Shown: one piece after another, positions 1 to 7,925 of the stretch
Numbering within the stretch: position 1 is the stretch's first letter
Layout of the letters: every line of letters starts with the position of its first letter
Source: an uncultured Bacteroidales bacterium
Lineage (GTDB): Bacteria > Bacteroidota > Bacteroidia > Bacteroidales > Paludibacteraceae
Length of the DNA stretch: 53,414 bases
Direction: 5' to 3'
Assembly: GCA_934725535.1 (NCBI GenBank)
Contig: CAKVBV010000006.1
Location: 1 to 53,414 of the forward strand
Made by a program: the position numbers and the translations under genes
The notes under the pieces: model-generated
The model's input: the letters and a program-made list of their open reading frames with translations, nothing else
The model's database searches: none
What the model was told of the DNA's origin: nothing

Positions 1-85
1 TCTCAAAGAATACGTACAACCAACTATATATCAATAAAATACAACAACTACTAAAAAGTTAACGCATCAGTAGTAATGTACAATT

Positions 86-556
86 ATGGAAGAACTCGTT
101 CCTTTTACCGGAGTGATTGCATTGGCACTCATTATGTTAGCCCCATTTATTATCGGGCTTGTAGCCATCATCAAATGGGCGGCAAACAGCCGTTTCCGCA
201 CCCAGAAACAAGCCGAAGTGCTCTCTCAAGTCATTGAGAAAGGCACCACGGACGACCTTAATCTGAGTGCAATCGCGTCTGCGTTCAATCAGCAACAGAG
301 CATCAAGCAGTCGTTGCTCAAGAACCTGCTTTGGGGATTCATTACCAGTCTGTTAGGTGTTGGAATGCTCGCCCTCGGCATTGTGGGGAGTGTGAACCCC
401 GATGCCTATATGTATTTGGAGGCAAGCACGTTCTATGTGGCAGCCGCCATCCTGCTGCCGTGCGGCATTGCGCTCATCGCGTACTACCTGATTGCCCGTA
501 AGCACCTCCGTGCAGAGATAGAGCAAGAGGAGCAGAAAGCACAGACAAACAAGTAG
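86..556 (+). CDS. DUF6249-type inner-membrane protein
   Basis: The 156-aa protein has an N-terminal membrane helix (about residues 8-30), a soluble stretch of about 50 residues, then two more helices (about 83-103 and 115-137) and a charged tail rich in Glu and Lys. This layout matches the Bacteroidetes DUF6249 family, whose function is unknown. It ends 17 bp before the ECF sigma factor gene on the same strand, so the two are probably co-transcribed, and a role in membrane signalling with that sigma factor is plausible. The family call is from layout and context, not from a catalytic motif. Confidence 0.7.
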   Translation: MEELVPFTGVIALALIMLAPFIIGLVAIIKWAANSRFRTQKQAEVLSQVIEKGTTDDLNLSAIASAFNQQQSIKQSLLKNLLWGFITSLLGVGMLALGIVGSVNPDAYMYLEASTFYVAAAILLPCGIALIAYYLIARKHLRAEIEQEEQKAQTNK

Positions 557-573
557 TTACGGACAGAACACAG

Positions 574-1107
574 ATGGATAAGCAGTCGTTTGTTGCAGAG
601 ATAACCACTATGCAGGAGCCGCTTCGCCGGTTCCTGTTGGTGCTTACGCACGGCGATAGCGACCTCGCCGATGACCTTGCACAGGAGGCGATGCTGCGTG
701 CGTACCTGCATTGCGGCACGTTTCAAGGGGCATCGGCATTGTCCACGTGGATTTACCGCATTGCCTACAACCTGTATTTAGACCACCAGAAGTCGTATTG
801 GGTGCAGCACCGCGATGCCATAGACGAGTCGGAGGCAGCCCTTGCGATGCAGGCGGACGACTCGCCCGAACACGCTTACCTCTATGAGCCGCTATACCGC
901 GCCATTGATGCCCTGCCACCGCAGGAGCGAGCCGTGGTGGTGCTGTTCTATTTGGAGGAACGAAGTCTGCGCGAGATACACACGATAACGAACCTGAGTC
1001 TTGGCACCATCACGTCGCACCTGTTCCGCGCACGGAAGAGATTGAAGAAGATGATGACTCCCCCAACCCCCTCAAAGAGGGGGCTCAATAAAAATAGCCA
1101 TCTGTAA
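574..1107 (+). CDS. ECF-type RNA polymerase sigma factor
   Basis: A 177-aa sigma-70 family protein of the extracytoplasmic-function class. Region 2 is at about residues 10-75 (DLADDLAQEA, then STWIYRIAYN, the -10 recognition helix). Region 4 is at about 110-165 (LPPQERAVVVLFY, then a helix-turn-helix ending SHLFRARKRLKK). It should direct core polymerase to its own promoters, with the flanking membrane proteins as likely sensors or anti-sigma partners. The last 15 or so codons (TPPTPSKRGL) are not sigma sequence: they are a copy of the CTCCCC/GGGGAG palindromic repeat read in frame, so the original C-terminus seems replaced by repeat-derived residues. Confidence 0.9.
   Translation: MDKQSFVAEITTMQEPLRRFLLVLTHGDSDLADDLAQEAMLRAYLHCGTFQGASALSTWIYRIAYNLYLDHQKSYWVQHRDAIDESEAALAMQADDSPEHAYLYEPLYRAIDALPPQERAVVVLFYLEERSLREIHTITNLSLGTITSHLFRARKRLKKMMTPPTPSKRGLNKNSHL
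1056..1089. repeat. P2 palindromic repeat forming the sigma factor C-terminus
   Basis: Arms ACCCCCTC and GAGGGGG with a short centre, preceded by GACTCCCCCA. It lies inside the end of the sigma factor gene and is read in frame. It belongs to the family also found at 7618, 7683, 14702, 23853, 26732, 26822, 27209, 28129, 39189, 40750 and 41508. Confidence 0.85.
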
Positions 1108-1158
1108 TAGTATCCTTTTGAATAGACAATATATTAAGATACATAAGCCATAGCCACT

Positions 1159-1473
1159 ATGACAACAAACCAGCGTATATCTGACCGCCTTCGTCGAGCA
1201 GCCCCTGTGCCGTCTGACAGGCAGGCGTTTATAAACGATACCATTCGTCAAATCAACCTTCTGCCGGAGCCAACAAGTCCCGAGCAGGAACTGCTCAGGA
1301 CTTTCACGTGGCGGGAACGTTTTGCCCTCCGCACCAATACCACACGTTGGGTGCTACTGGGCAGCAGCGGTTGCCTGCTGACGGCATACATTGCCATCAC
1401 CTATTCCGAGACTATCTTCGCCATGTTCGGCACTATGCTCACGAGTATGCTTGCGTGGTTTGCTTTGGGATAG
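1159..1473 (+). CDS. Small membrane protein, possible anti-sigma partner
   Basis: A 104-aa protein with a hydrophilic N-terminal half (about 1-60) and two closely spaced hydrophobic segments (about 62-80 and 85-103), suggesting a cytosolic N-terminus anchored by a helical hairpin. It lies 51 bp downstream of the ECF sigma factor on the same strand, the usual place for a regulatory partner. I see no zinc-finger anti-sigma motif, so the role rests on gene order only. Confidence 0.65.
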   Translation: MTTNQRISDRLRRAAPVPSDRQAFINDTIRQINLLPEPTSPEQELLRTFTWRERFALRTNTTRWVLLGSSGCLLTAYIAITYSETIFAMFGTMLTSMLAWFALG

Positions 1474-1506
1474 TGGTTGAAACGACCATCAAAAGTGGTG
1501 GCAGAG

Positions 1507-1537
1507 TTGCATAAGCCAAAGTAAATGCGTATCTTTG
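1507..1537 (+). promoter_or_regulatory. Bacteroidetes-type promoter for the TonB receptor and mutS
   Basis: TTG at 1507-1509, 20 bases, then TATCTTTG at 1530-1537, the -33/-7 arrangement used by the Bacteroidetes primary sigma factor. It would start RNA near 1545, so translation of the receptor must begin downstream. Confidence 0.7.
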
Positions 1538-4117
1538 CAGGGTTTTTGCAAAGCGATTTTGGCTATACATCAGCATACATATAAGATTGTCCTCCTTTTG
1601 CTTTTGGCAGTAGGGGGCGTGTTTTCTGTGAGAGGAGATAGGCTGTGCGCCGCCCCCCGTGCGGTGCGGGTGTTCGGGTATGTGTTGGATAGCGACAACC
1701 GCGGCATAGAACTTGCCAATGTGTATGTGGAGGGTCTGACCGACAGCGGCAAGCCCATCGGCACCACCACCAACATCAACGGATACTACGACCTGCATAT
1801 TGCGATGACGGACACGGTGGTGCTCGTATATTCGATGGTGGGTTACGAGACCATCCGTCAGCAGGTGTTCACCACACGCGATGTGATAGGTATCAATGTG
1901 GTGCTGCCTACCAACGAGGAACTGCTTGCCGAAGTGACGGTGCGCGGCATCCAACGGCAGACAGGCACGATGGACAGAGGGGATGTGGGCACGGCGCGAC
2001 TGATGCCCGATGCTACGGGTGGCGGAATAGAGAATATGCTGGTCACATTTGCAGGCGTCAGGCAGAACAACGAGATGAGCAGCCAGTACAACGTGCGCGG
2101 CGGCAGTTTCGACGAGAACTCGGTGTATGTCAACGGGTTGGAAGTTCATCGTCCTCTGCTGTTGCGCAGCGGTCAGCAGGAGGGACTGAGTTTCGTGAAC
2201 CCCGATATGGTGGAGAGCGTGGAGTTCTCGGCGGGCGGTTTCGATGCGCAGTACGGCGACAAGATGTCGTCGGTGCTCGATATACGCTACAAACGCCCCA
2301 CCCGATTGGAGTCGCACCTGAGCCTCAGCCTGTTGGGTGCCAATGCCTACGTGGGTTGGGGCGACTCCGTGCAGAGCCAGATGCACAGCATCCGCTACAA
2401 GACTTCGCGCTATATGCTAGGGGCATTGGATACCAAAGGCAACTACAAGCCCAACTTCATTGACTATCAGACACAAATGACGTGGCGGCTCAAGCCAATG
2501 CGTAATGCGCGAGTACACCTTGACGACGCGAGCCGCGTCGTCTCCCACGACTGGACTATGCGCCTGCTCGGCAACTTCAGTCAGAACAGTTACGAGTTTA
2601 TTCCCGACAGTTCGAGCAGCAGTTTCGGCACGCAGCAGCAGGCGATGAACAAGACCATCTGGTACGAGGGGCAGGAGAAAGACATGTTCCGCACCGCCTT
2701 TGCGGCACTCAGCGCAGAGGGCAAAGTGAGCCGTGAGGTGCAGATTGGCTTCGACCTCAGCGGGTTCTACACCCACGAGCAGGAGACGTATGACATCAGC
2801 AGCGAGTACGTGCTCAGCGAACAGTCGTCCGACGGGCAAAAGGGCACTACCAATCGCGGCGAGAGTGTGAGTGGTGATGTGAACTCGGGCGGCGTGTTGG
2901 GTACAGGTAAGTTCCACGAACACGCCCGCAACACCCTGCAGGCGGGTATGGTGACACTGGCACATACGGGCGAGTGGAAACGCGGAGCCAATGCCATGCG
3001 GTGGGGCATCAGCGGGCAGATGGAACTCATCAGCGACCGCATCAGCGAGTGGGAATGGCGTGACAGTATGGGCTACAGCCTCCCCAACGAAGATGCCGAG
3101 ATGGCTCTCTACTATGCCCTCAAAGGCACCACCCGCATGCTCAGCGGGCGGCTCCAAGCCTACGCACAAGACACCTACCGCTGGTCCACCGACCACGGCA
3201 AGGTACTGCTCACAGCGGGCATGCGCCTCAACTGGTGGAGCAAGACCAACGAGGTGCTGCCCAGTCCGCGCGTCAGCGTCACATGGATGCCCGGTTGGAA
3301 GCAGGACTTCACCTTCCGCATAGCCACCGGACTCTACTACCAAGCCCCCTTCTACAAGGAACTGCGTCAGACCATTACCGACGACAACGGCGTCTCATAC
3401 GTACATATCAACGACAAGTTGAGAGCCCAACGCTCGTGGCAACTCGTCATGGGGGCGGACTACTATTTCCGCGCGTGGGGCAGACCGTTCAAGTTCACCG
3501 CCGAAGCCTACAGCAAACTCATCGACCGTATGGAGAGTTACACCGTGGACAACGTGCGGGTACGCTATTCGGGCATCAACGACAGCCGCGGATACACCGT
3601 CGGACTCGATATGAAACTGTATGGCGAACTGGTGCCCGGGGCGGACACATGGATTAGTTTCTCCACCATGCGCAGCCGTATGCACCTGCTCGATGATGTC
3701 AACAACCTCGGCTGGTTCCCCACGCCGCAGGAGCAGCGCTACAGCCTCACCATGTACTTTCAGGACTATATCCCGCGCCTGCCGCAGTACAAGGTGCACC
3801 TCAAATACATCTACAGCGAGGGCTTGCCTTTCGGCTACCCGCGCAACGAGAAGATGCGCTATCTCGGGCACATGAAGGACTACATGCGTATGGATATAGG
3901 TGCCAGCCGCACGTTCTCCGCCGCCACCGACAAATGGATGCGCCGTTCCCGCCATGTGGACAGTTGGAGCGTGCAGTTTGAGGTCTTCAACCTCATCGGA
4001 TGGAAGAACGTGAACAGTTACTACTGGGTTACAGCCGCCAACGGACAGCAGTGGGCAAGTCCCAACTACCTCACGGGACGTATGTTCAACCTGAAGATAG
4101 ACGTAAGTATCAAATAA
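1535..4117 (+). CDS. TonB-dependent outer-membrane receptor
   Basis: Up to 860 aa. A hydrophobic signal segment (IVLLLLLAVGGVFSV) is followed by a carboxypeptidase-regulatory-like beta-sandwich (about 45-130), a plug domain (about 155-250, with YNVRGGSFDENSVYVNG and SAGGFDAQYGDKMSS) and a 22-strand-type barrel ending in aromatic beta-strands (FNLKIDVSIK). It should import an unidentified ligand across the outer membrane using TonB energy. The start is uncertain: the first in-frame TTG overlaps the -7 box at 1530-1537, so TTG at 1559 or a nearby non-ATG codon is more likely. A palindromic repeat at 2522-2542 is read in frame as DDASRVV. mutS follows after 16 bp. Confidence 0.88.
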   Translation: MQGFCKAILAIHQHTYKIVLLLLLAVGGVFSVRGDRLCAAPRAVRVFGYVLDSDNRGIELANVYVEGLTDSGKPIGTTTNINGYYDLHIAMTDTVVLVYSMVGYETIRQQVFTTRDVIGINVVLPTNEELLAEVTVRGIQRQTGTMDRGDVGTARLMPDATGGGIENMLVTFAGVRQNNEMSSQYNVRGGSFDENSVYVNGLEVHRPLLLRSGQQEGLSFVNPDMVESVEFSAGGFDAQYGDKMSSVLDIRYKRPTRLESHLSLSLLGANAYVGWGDSVQSQMHSIRYKTSRYMLGALDTKGNYKPNFIDYQTQMTWRLKPMRNARVHLDDASRVVSHDWTMRLLGNFSQNSYEFIPDSSSSSFGTQQQAMNKTIWYEGQEKDMFRTAFAALSAEGKVSREVQIGFDLSGFYTHEQETYDISSEYVLSEQSSDGQKGTTNRGESVSGDVNSGGVLGTGKFHEHARNTLQAGMVTLAHTGEWKRGANAMRWGISGQMELISDRISEWEWRDSMGYSLPNEDAEMALYYALKGTTRMLSGRLQAYAQDTYRWSTDHGKVLLTAGMRLNWWSKTNEVLPSPRVSVTWMPGWKQDFTFRIATGLYYQAPFYKELRQTITDDNGVSYVHINDKLRAQRSWQLVMGADYYFRAWGRPFKFTAEAYSKLIDRMESYTVDNVRVRYSGINDSRGYTVGLDMKLYGELVPGADTWISFSTMRSRMHLLDDVNNLGWFPTPQEQRYSLTMYFQDYIPRLPQYKVHLKYIYSEGLPFGYPRNEKMRYLGHMKDYMRMDIGASRTFSAATDKWMRRSRHVDSWSVQFEVFNLIGWKNVNSYYWVTAANGQQWASPNYLTGRMFNLKIDVSIK
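2522..2542. repeat. P1 palindrome inside the TonB receptor gene
   Basis: Perfect 9-bp arms GACGACGCG and CGCGTCGTC around the loop AGC, preceded by CTT. It is translated in frame as part of a barrel loop (DDASRVV). Same family as 7813, 14786, 19451, 21585 and 27620. Confidence 0.9.
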
Positions 4118-4133
4118 TCAAACAATAGCATAT

Positions 4134-6770
4134 ATGGGAAAGGTGGATATTAATGACACTCCGATGATGAAGCAGTTCCGTGACATCAAGGCGCAGTATC
4201 CGGACGCGATGCTGCTGTTCCGGTGCGGGGATTTCTATGAGACATACTCGGAAGATGCGGTGCGTGCCAGCAAAATGCTCAATATCACTCTGACCCATCG
4301 CAGCAACGGCGGTACGGGAAAAGGCTCGAGTGTAGAGATGGCAGGTTTCCCATTCCACGCCTTGGATACCTATCTCCCCAAGTTAGTGCGTGCCGGTGTA
4401 CGCGTGGCGATATGCGACCAGTTGGAGGATCCTAAACTGACGAAGAAGTTAGTGAAGCGCGGAGTAACGGAGTTGGTGACGCCCGGGGTCAGTTATTCCG
4501 ACACTACCCTGCAGCAAAAGGAGAATACGTGGTTGGCATGTATTCAGTTTGGCAAGCAGACAGTCGGCATTGCGTTCTTGGATATATCCACGGGGGAGTT
4601 CCTTGTGGCAGAGGGAACCAAGGATTACGCCGACAAACTGTTAGTTAATTTCGCGCCCAAGGAGGTGCTATACCTTCGGGGCAAGAAGCAGGAGTTTCAG
4701 GAAGCCTTCGGCAACAAGTACTTCACCTTTGAGTTGGAGGACTGGATGATGACCGCAGATGCGGCGTATGACAGGCTGATAAAACAGTTTCAGGTACAGA
4801 ATCTGAAGGGTTTCGGTGTGGACAAACTGCCGCAAGGGGTGATTGCCGCAGGCGCGATTCTCCACTATTTGGATATGACCCAGCACCTGCAGACAGGGCA
4901 TATCCAGCACTTGAGTCGCATAGAGGAAGACAAATACGTATGGATGGACCGGTTTACCATCCGCAACCTTGAACTATTGGGTGGGCAGACAGAAGAGAGC
5001 CGCACCCTGTATGATGTGCTTGACCGCACTATCACCCCTATGGGCGGGCGGCTGCTGCACCGCTGGATGGCGTTTCCGCTGAAGGAAGTGCGTCCGATAC
5101 GCAACAGGCAAACGGTGGTGGAGTACCTGTTCCGTCACCCCGATGAGCGCGGGATTCTCCGCGACAACCTGCAGCGTATCCAGGATATGGAGCGCATAGT
5201 CAGCAAGATAGCCACGGGTCGTATCAGCCCAAGGGAGATGGTGCAACTGCGCTACGCCTTGGACGCCATCGCGCCTATCAAGGACATCTGCGGGCAGGCG
5301 GAAGCAGGAAGTTACCTGCACCTGTTGGGCGAGCAACTGAGTCTGTGCGAGGAGATGCGCGACCGCATAGCCCGTGAGATAGTGCCAGACCCGCCGGCGG
5401 TTCAGGGAAAGCCCAATGTGATTGCGCGAGGCACAGACCAAGAACTGGATGACCTGCGCGACATACAAACCAACGGCAAGGACTACCTGCTGCATATCCA
5501 ACAGCGTGAGGTGGAAGCAACCGGCATACAGAGTCTGAAAATAGGTTATAACAACGTGTTCGGGTACTACTTGGAGGTGCGCAACACGTACAAAGACCAA
5601 GTGCCCGCAGAGTGGATTAGGAAGCAGACCTTGGTGAATGCCGAGCGGTACATCACGCAGGAACTCAAGGAATATGAGGAGAAGATACTGACAGCCGAGA
5701 CGCAAATACAGATTATTGAGAACCGGTTGTACACGGAACTGATGCTGGCGTTGTCGGAGTTAGTGCCGCAGATGCAGGCGGACGCTGCCGTAGTGGCGCA
5801 GTTGGATTGCCTGATGAGTTTTGCCACAGTGGCAATGGAGAACAGGTACGTCTGCCCCGATGTGAATGACAGCCTGGTGATTGACATACGCCAAGGGCGG
5901 CATCCTGTGATAGAAAAGCAGTTGCCGATAGGCGAAGAGTACGTGCCCAATGACGTACTATTGGACAATAACGGGCAGCAAATCATCATATTGACCGGTC
6001 CGAATATGGCGGGTAAGTCGGCATTGCTTCGTCAGACCGCGCTTATCGTGCTGATGGCACAAATGGGTTGTTTCGTTCCCGCCGAGAGTGCCTCTATAGG
6101 TGTGGTGGACAAGATATTCACACGTGTGGGGGCAAGTGACAACATCTCCATGGGCGAGAGTACGTTTATGGTCGAGATGAATGAGGCAGCCAGCATATTG
6201 AACAACCTGAGCGAGCGCAGTTTGGTGCTATTTGATGAGTTAGGGCGCGGCACAAGCACGTACGACGGTATCAGTATCGCGTGGGCGATTGTGGAGTATA
6301 TCCACGAGCAACGTGGTCATGCCAAAACGCTTTTCGCTACACACTATCACGAACTGAATGAGATGGAGAAGCAGTTCGCACGCATACGGAACTACAATGT
6401 GTCGGTGAAAGAGGCTAACGGGAAGGTTATCTTCATGCGTAAGTTAGTGCGCGGGGGTTCGGAACATAGTTTCGGTATCCACGTAGCCAAACTTGCCGGT
6501 ATGCCCACAAGCATTATCGACCGCGCCAATCAGATACTGCACGACTTGGAAGCCCCGCAGCACTCGCCCGTCAGTGCCGCCATACCGCCTGCCGAACGCG
6601 GGCTAAACACCGTGGGTGCGGGATGTATGCAGTTGAGTTTCTTTCAGTTAGACGACCCTGTATTGGAGCAGATACGCGACGAACTCACGCACATGGATAT
6701 CAATAATCTGACACCATTGGAGGCTCTGAACAAACTGAACGAGATAAAGAAACTGGTGGGAGGGAAATGA
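4134..6770 (+). CDS. mutS: DNA mismatch repair protein MutS
   Basis: An 878-aa protein of full family length. The mismatch-reading Phe-x-Glu is at F34-Y35-E36 (GDFYETY), followed by connector, lever and clamp domains. The C-terminal ABC ATPase has a Walker A GPNMAGKS near residue 622 and a Walker B/signature region (LVLFDELGRGTSTYDG) near 698. It recognises mispaired and looped bases as a dimer and recruits MutL. The ATG lies 16 bp after the TonB receptor stop, so the two are probably one transcript. The C-terminus ends LNEIKKLVG, as is usual in Bacteroidetes. Confidence 0.97.
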   Translation: MGKVDINDTPMMKQFRDIKAQYPDAMLLFRCGDFYETYSEDAVRASKMLNITLTHRSNGGTGKGSSVEMAGFPFHALDTYLPKLVRAGVRVAICDQLEDPKLTKKLVKRGVTELVTPGVSYSDTTLQQKENTWLACIQFGKQTVGIAFLDISTGEFLVAEGTKDYADKLLVNFAPKEVLYLRGKKQEFQEAFGNKYFTFELEDWMMTADAAYDRLIKQFQVQNLKGFGVDKLPQGVIAAGAILHYLDMTQHLQTGHIQHLSRIEEDKYVWMDRFTIRNLELLGGQTEESRTLYDVLDRTITPMGGRLLHRWMAFPLKEVRPIRNRQTVVEYLFRHPDERGILRDNLQRIQDMERIVSKIATGRISPREMVQLRYALDAIAPIKDICGQAEAGSYLHLLGEQLSLCEEMRDRIAREIVPDPPAVQGKPNVIARGTDQELDDLRDIQTNGKDYLLHIQQREVEATGIQSLKIGYNNVFGYYLEVRNTYKDQVPAEWIRKQTLVNAERYITQELKEYEEKILTAETQIQIIENRLYTELMLALSELVPQMQADAAVVAQLDCLMSFATVAMENRYVCPDVNDSLVIDIRQGRHPVIEKQLPIGEEYVPNDVLLDNNGQQIIILTGPNMAGKSALLRQTALIVLMAQMGCFVPAESASIGVVDKIFTRVGASDNISMGESTFMVEMNEAASILNNLSERSLVLFDELGRGTSTYDGISIAWAIVEYIHEQRGHAKTLFATHYHELNEMEKQFARIRNYNVSVKEANGKVIFMRKLVRGGSEHSFGIHVAKLAGMPTSIIDRANQILHDLEAPQHSPVSAAIPPAERGLNTVGAGCMQLSFFQLDDPVLEQIRDELTHMDINNLTPLEALNKLNEIKKLVGGK

Positions 6771-6798
6771 GAAAACCATATAGTGTAAACAATTGATA

Positions 6799-6833
6799 AA
6801 CATATAATTACCGTATAATTAACCATTAATTTC
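6799..6833. repeat. P3 AT-rich repeat, single unit
   Basis: Begins AACATATAATTA and continues to CCATTAATTTC. It matches units of the large stem-loops at 23581-23705 and 27482-27567 but has no inverted partner here. It lies 28 bp after mutS. Confidence 0.7.
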
Positions 6834-6912
6834 TTTTAGTGCTTATTTAGGAATGTGATATATGCCGAAAAGTAGGTAGTATTGTCCATTTTTCCTAAAG
6901 TAAAGATAGGTT

Positions 6913-6943
6913 TTGCGTAAGTCATTCAAAAGCAGTACCTTTG
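6913..6943 (+). promoter_or_regulatory. Promoter for the small lipoprotein gene
   Basis: TTG at 6913-6915, 20 bases, TACCTTTG at 6936-6943; the start codon follows about 85 bp downstream, giving a leader of roughly 75 nt. Confidence 0.7.
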
Positions 6944-7028
6944 TGCGATATTTGTGGGGGTGTCAGTGGGCAAGCGTTTGAACAAAGATAAACAAACAAA
7001 ATAAATTAACTACTAAAACAACAAAACA

Positions 7029-7355
7029 ATGAAGAAATTCGTGTTTGCACTTTCGTGCGTTGCAGCCCTACTCTTTACGGGTTGCGCTAAGCAAATCCCA
7101 GACCTGTCTGAAATTGATGCCAGCAAGTTGGATGACACAAAGAAGAAATGCTGGGAAATCGTTGTTAGCATAGAGAGCGGTAAAAGTTCCGGTTCGACAA
7201 CCTATTACGTTTGGGGTACCGAGAAAGAGTGCGTGATAGCAGGTCAAGGCTACGTAGCAGCAGCAAAATTACTTGGTGATGGTGTTAAGGCTACATACAA
7301 ATCGGTCAATGCAAAAGACGACGAGACTTGTTTGAGCAAGAATACTAAGGAATAA
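7029..7355 (+). CDS. Small predicted lipoprotein
   Basis: A 108-aa protein with a lipoprotein signal (MKKFVFALSCVAALLFTGC; the lipobox cysteine is residue 19). The mature part of about 90 residues has three further cysteines (in KKCWEI, KECVIAG and ETCLSK), perhaps forming a disulfide. I do not recognise the family. It has its own promoter at 6913-6943 and a strong terminator at 7383, so it is a single-gene unit. Confidence 0.8.
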   Translation: MKKFVFALSCVAALLFTGCAKQIPDLSEIDASKLDDTKKKCWEIVVSIESGKSSGSTTYYVWGTEKECVIAGQGYVAAAKLLGDGVKATYKSVNAKDDETCLSKNTKE

Positions 7356-7382
7356 ACCATCTTGTATTCTCATCATGATTCA

Positions 7383-7412
7383 AGCACTGCCCTGCGGGGT
7401 GGTGCTTTTTGT
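7383..7412 (+). terminator. Rho-independent terminator after the lipoprotein gene
   Basis: AGCACTGCCC / GGGGTGGTGCT stem (two G-T wobbles) followed by a run of T, 28 bp after the stop codon. Confidence 0.8.
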
Positions 7413-7585
7413 TTGCAGAGCGTTGGGAGGGACGGGCGGCGATGTCGTATTATCACCAATTAGTCATAAAATCCAAGTCCTAAAATCATATTGAACTGAC
7501 ATTATTATCGTACGTTTCTCATCGTATTCAGCATTGGAAGTTATGCCAATATGGTCGGCATATCCTTGCGAAAATGTCGGCTTAA

Positions 7586-7607
7586 TCACATACTAATCTC
7601 ATACACT
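7586..7607. repeat. 11-bp tandem repeat, two units
   Basis: TCACATACTAA followed by TCTCATACACT. The same sequence family is expanded to five units at 14640-14694. Confidence 0.75.
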
Positions 7608-7617
7608 TAACACGATG

Positions 7618-7650
7618 GACCTCCCCTAACCCCTCCTTCAAAGGAGGGGG
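7618..7650. repeat. P2 palindromic repeat
   Basis: GACCTCCCCTAA, then arms CCCCTCCTT and AAGGAGGGG, intergenic. Confidence 0.85.
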
Positions 7651-7682
7651 ATATCAACACATCCTCCAAAGAGAAGAAAGGA

Positions 7683-7712
7683 GACCTCCACAACCCCTCC
7701 AAAGGAGGGGCT
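7683..7712. repeat. P2 palindromic repeat
   Basis: GACCTCCACAA, then CCCCTCC, AAA, GGAGGGGCT. Second copy of the family in this gap, in the same orientation as the first. Confidence 0.85.
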
Positions 7713-7812
7713 CTATAATATAGTATAATTGAGATGTCATATTGACGACATGAGCCGATAAGGAGTTCTACTCAATCCTCAGGGCTTCGTTATCGCTACG
7801 ACAATCAGTGCG

Positions 7813-7847
7813 TTGCTGCGACGACGCGAGCCGCGTCGTCGCAGCAA
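7813..7847. repeat. P1 palindrome with extended 16-bp arms
   Basis: The GACGACGCG/CGCGTCGTC core is extended on both sides to perfect 16-bp arms (TTGCTGC... / ...GCAGCAA) around the loop AGC. This is the longest arm of the six copies. Confidence 0.9.
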
Positions 7848-7890
7848 GCAAAAAGAGACAGTCTAAACTTGTTAGACCGCCTCTTTGGGT
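7848..7890 (-). terminator. Terminator of the RNase G operon (minus strand)
   Basis: AAAGAG...GTCTAA / TTAGAC...CTCTTT hairpin, with a T run on the minus strand, 36 bp beyond the rng stop. Its loop and ends resemble the terminator at 14817-14855. Confidence 0.7.
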
Positions 7891-7925
7891 ACATTCTTTT
7901 TCTACACTATTGTTCCGGCTCGTTG

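Larger units (their letters stand above)
7413..7925. other. Non-coding repeat-rich gap
   Basis: No convincing gene. The stretch holds, in order, two 11-bp units (7586-7607), two P2 palindromes (7618-7650, 7683-7712), a long P1 palindrome (7813-7847) and the minus-strand terminator of the RNase G gene (7852-7886). The same order of elements recurs at 14640-14855. Confidence 0.75.
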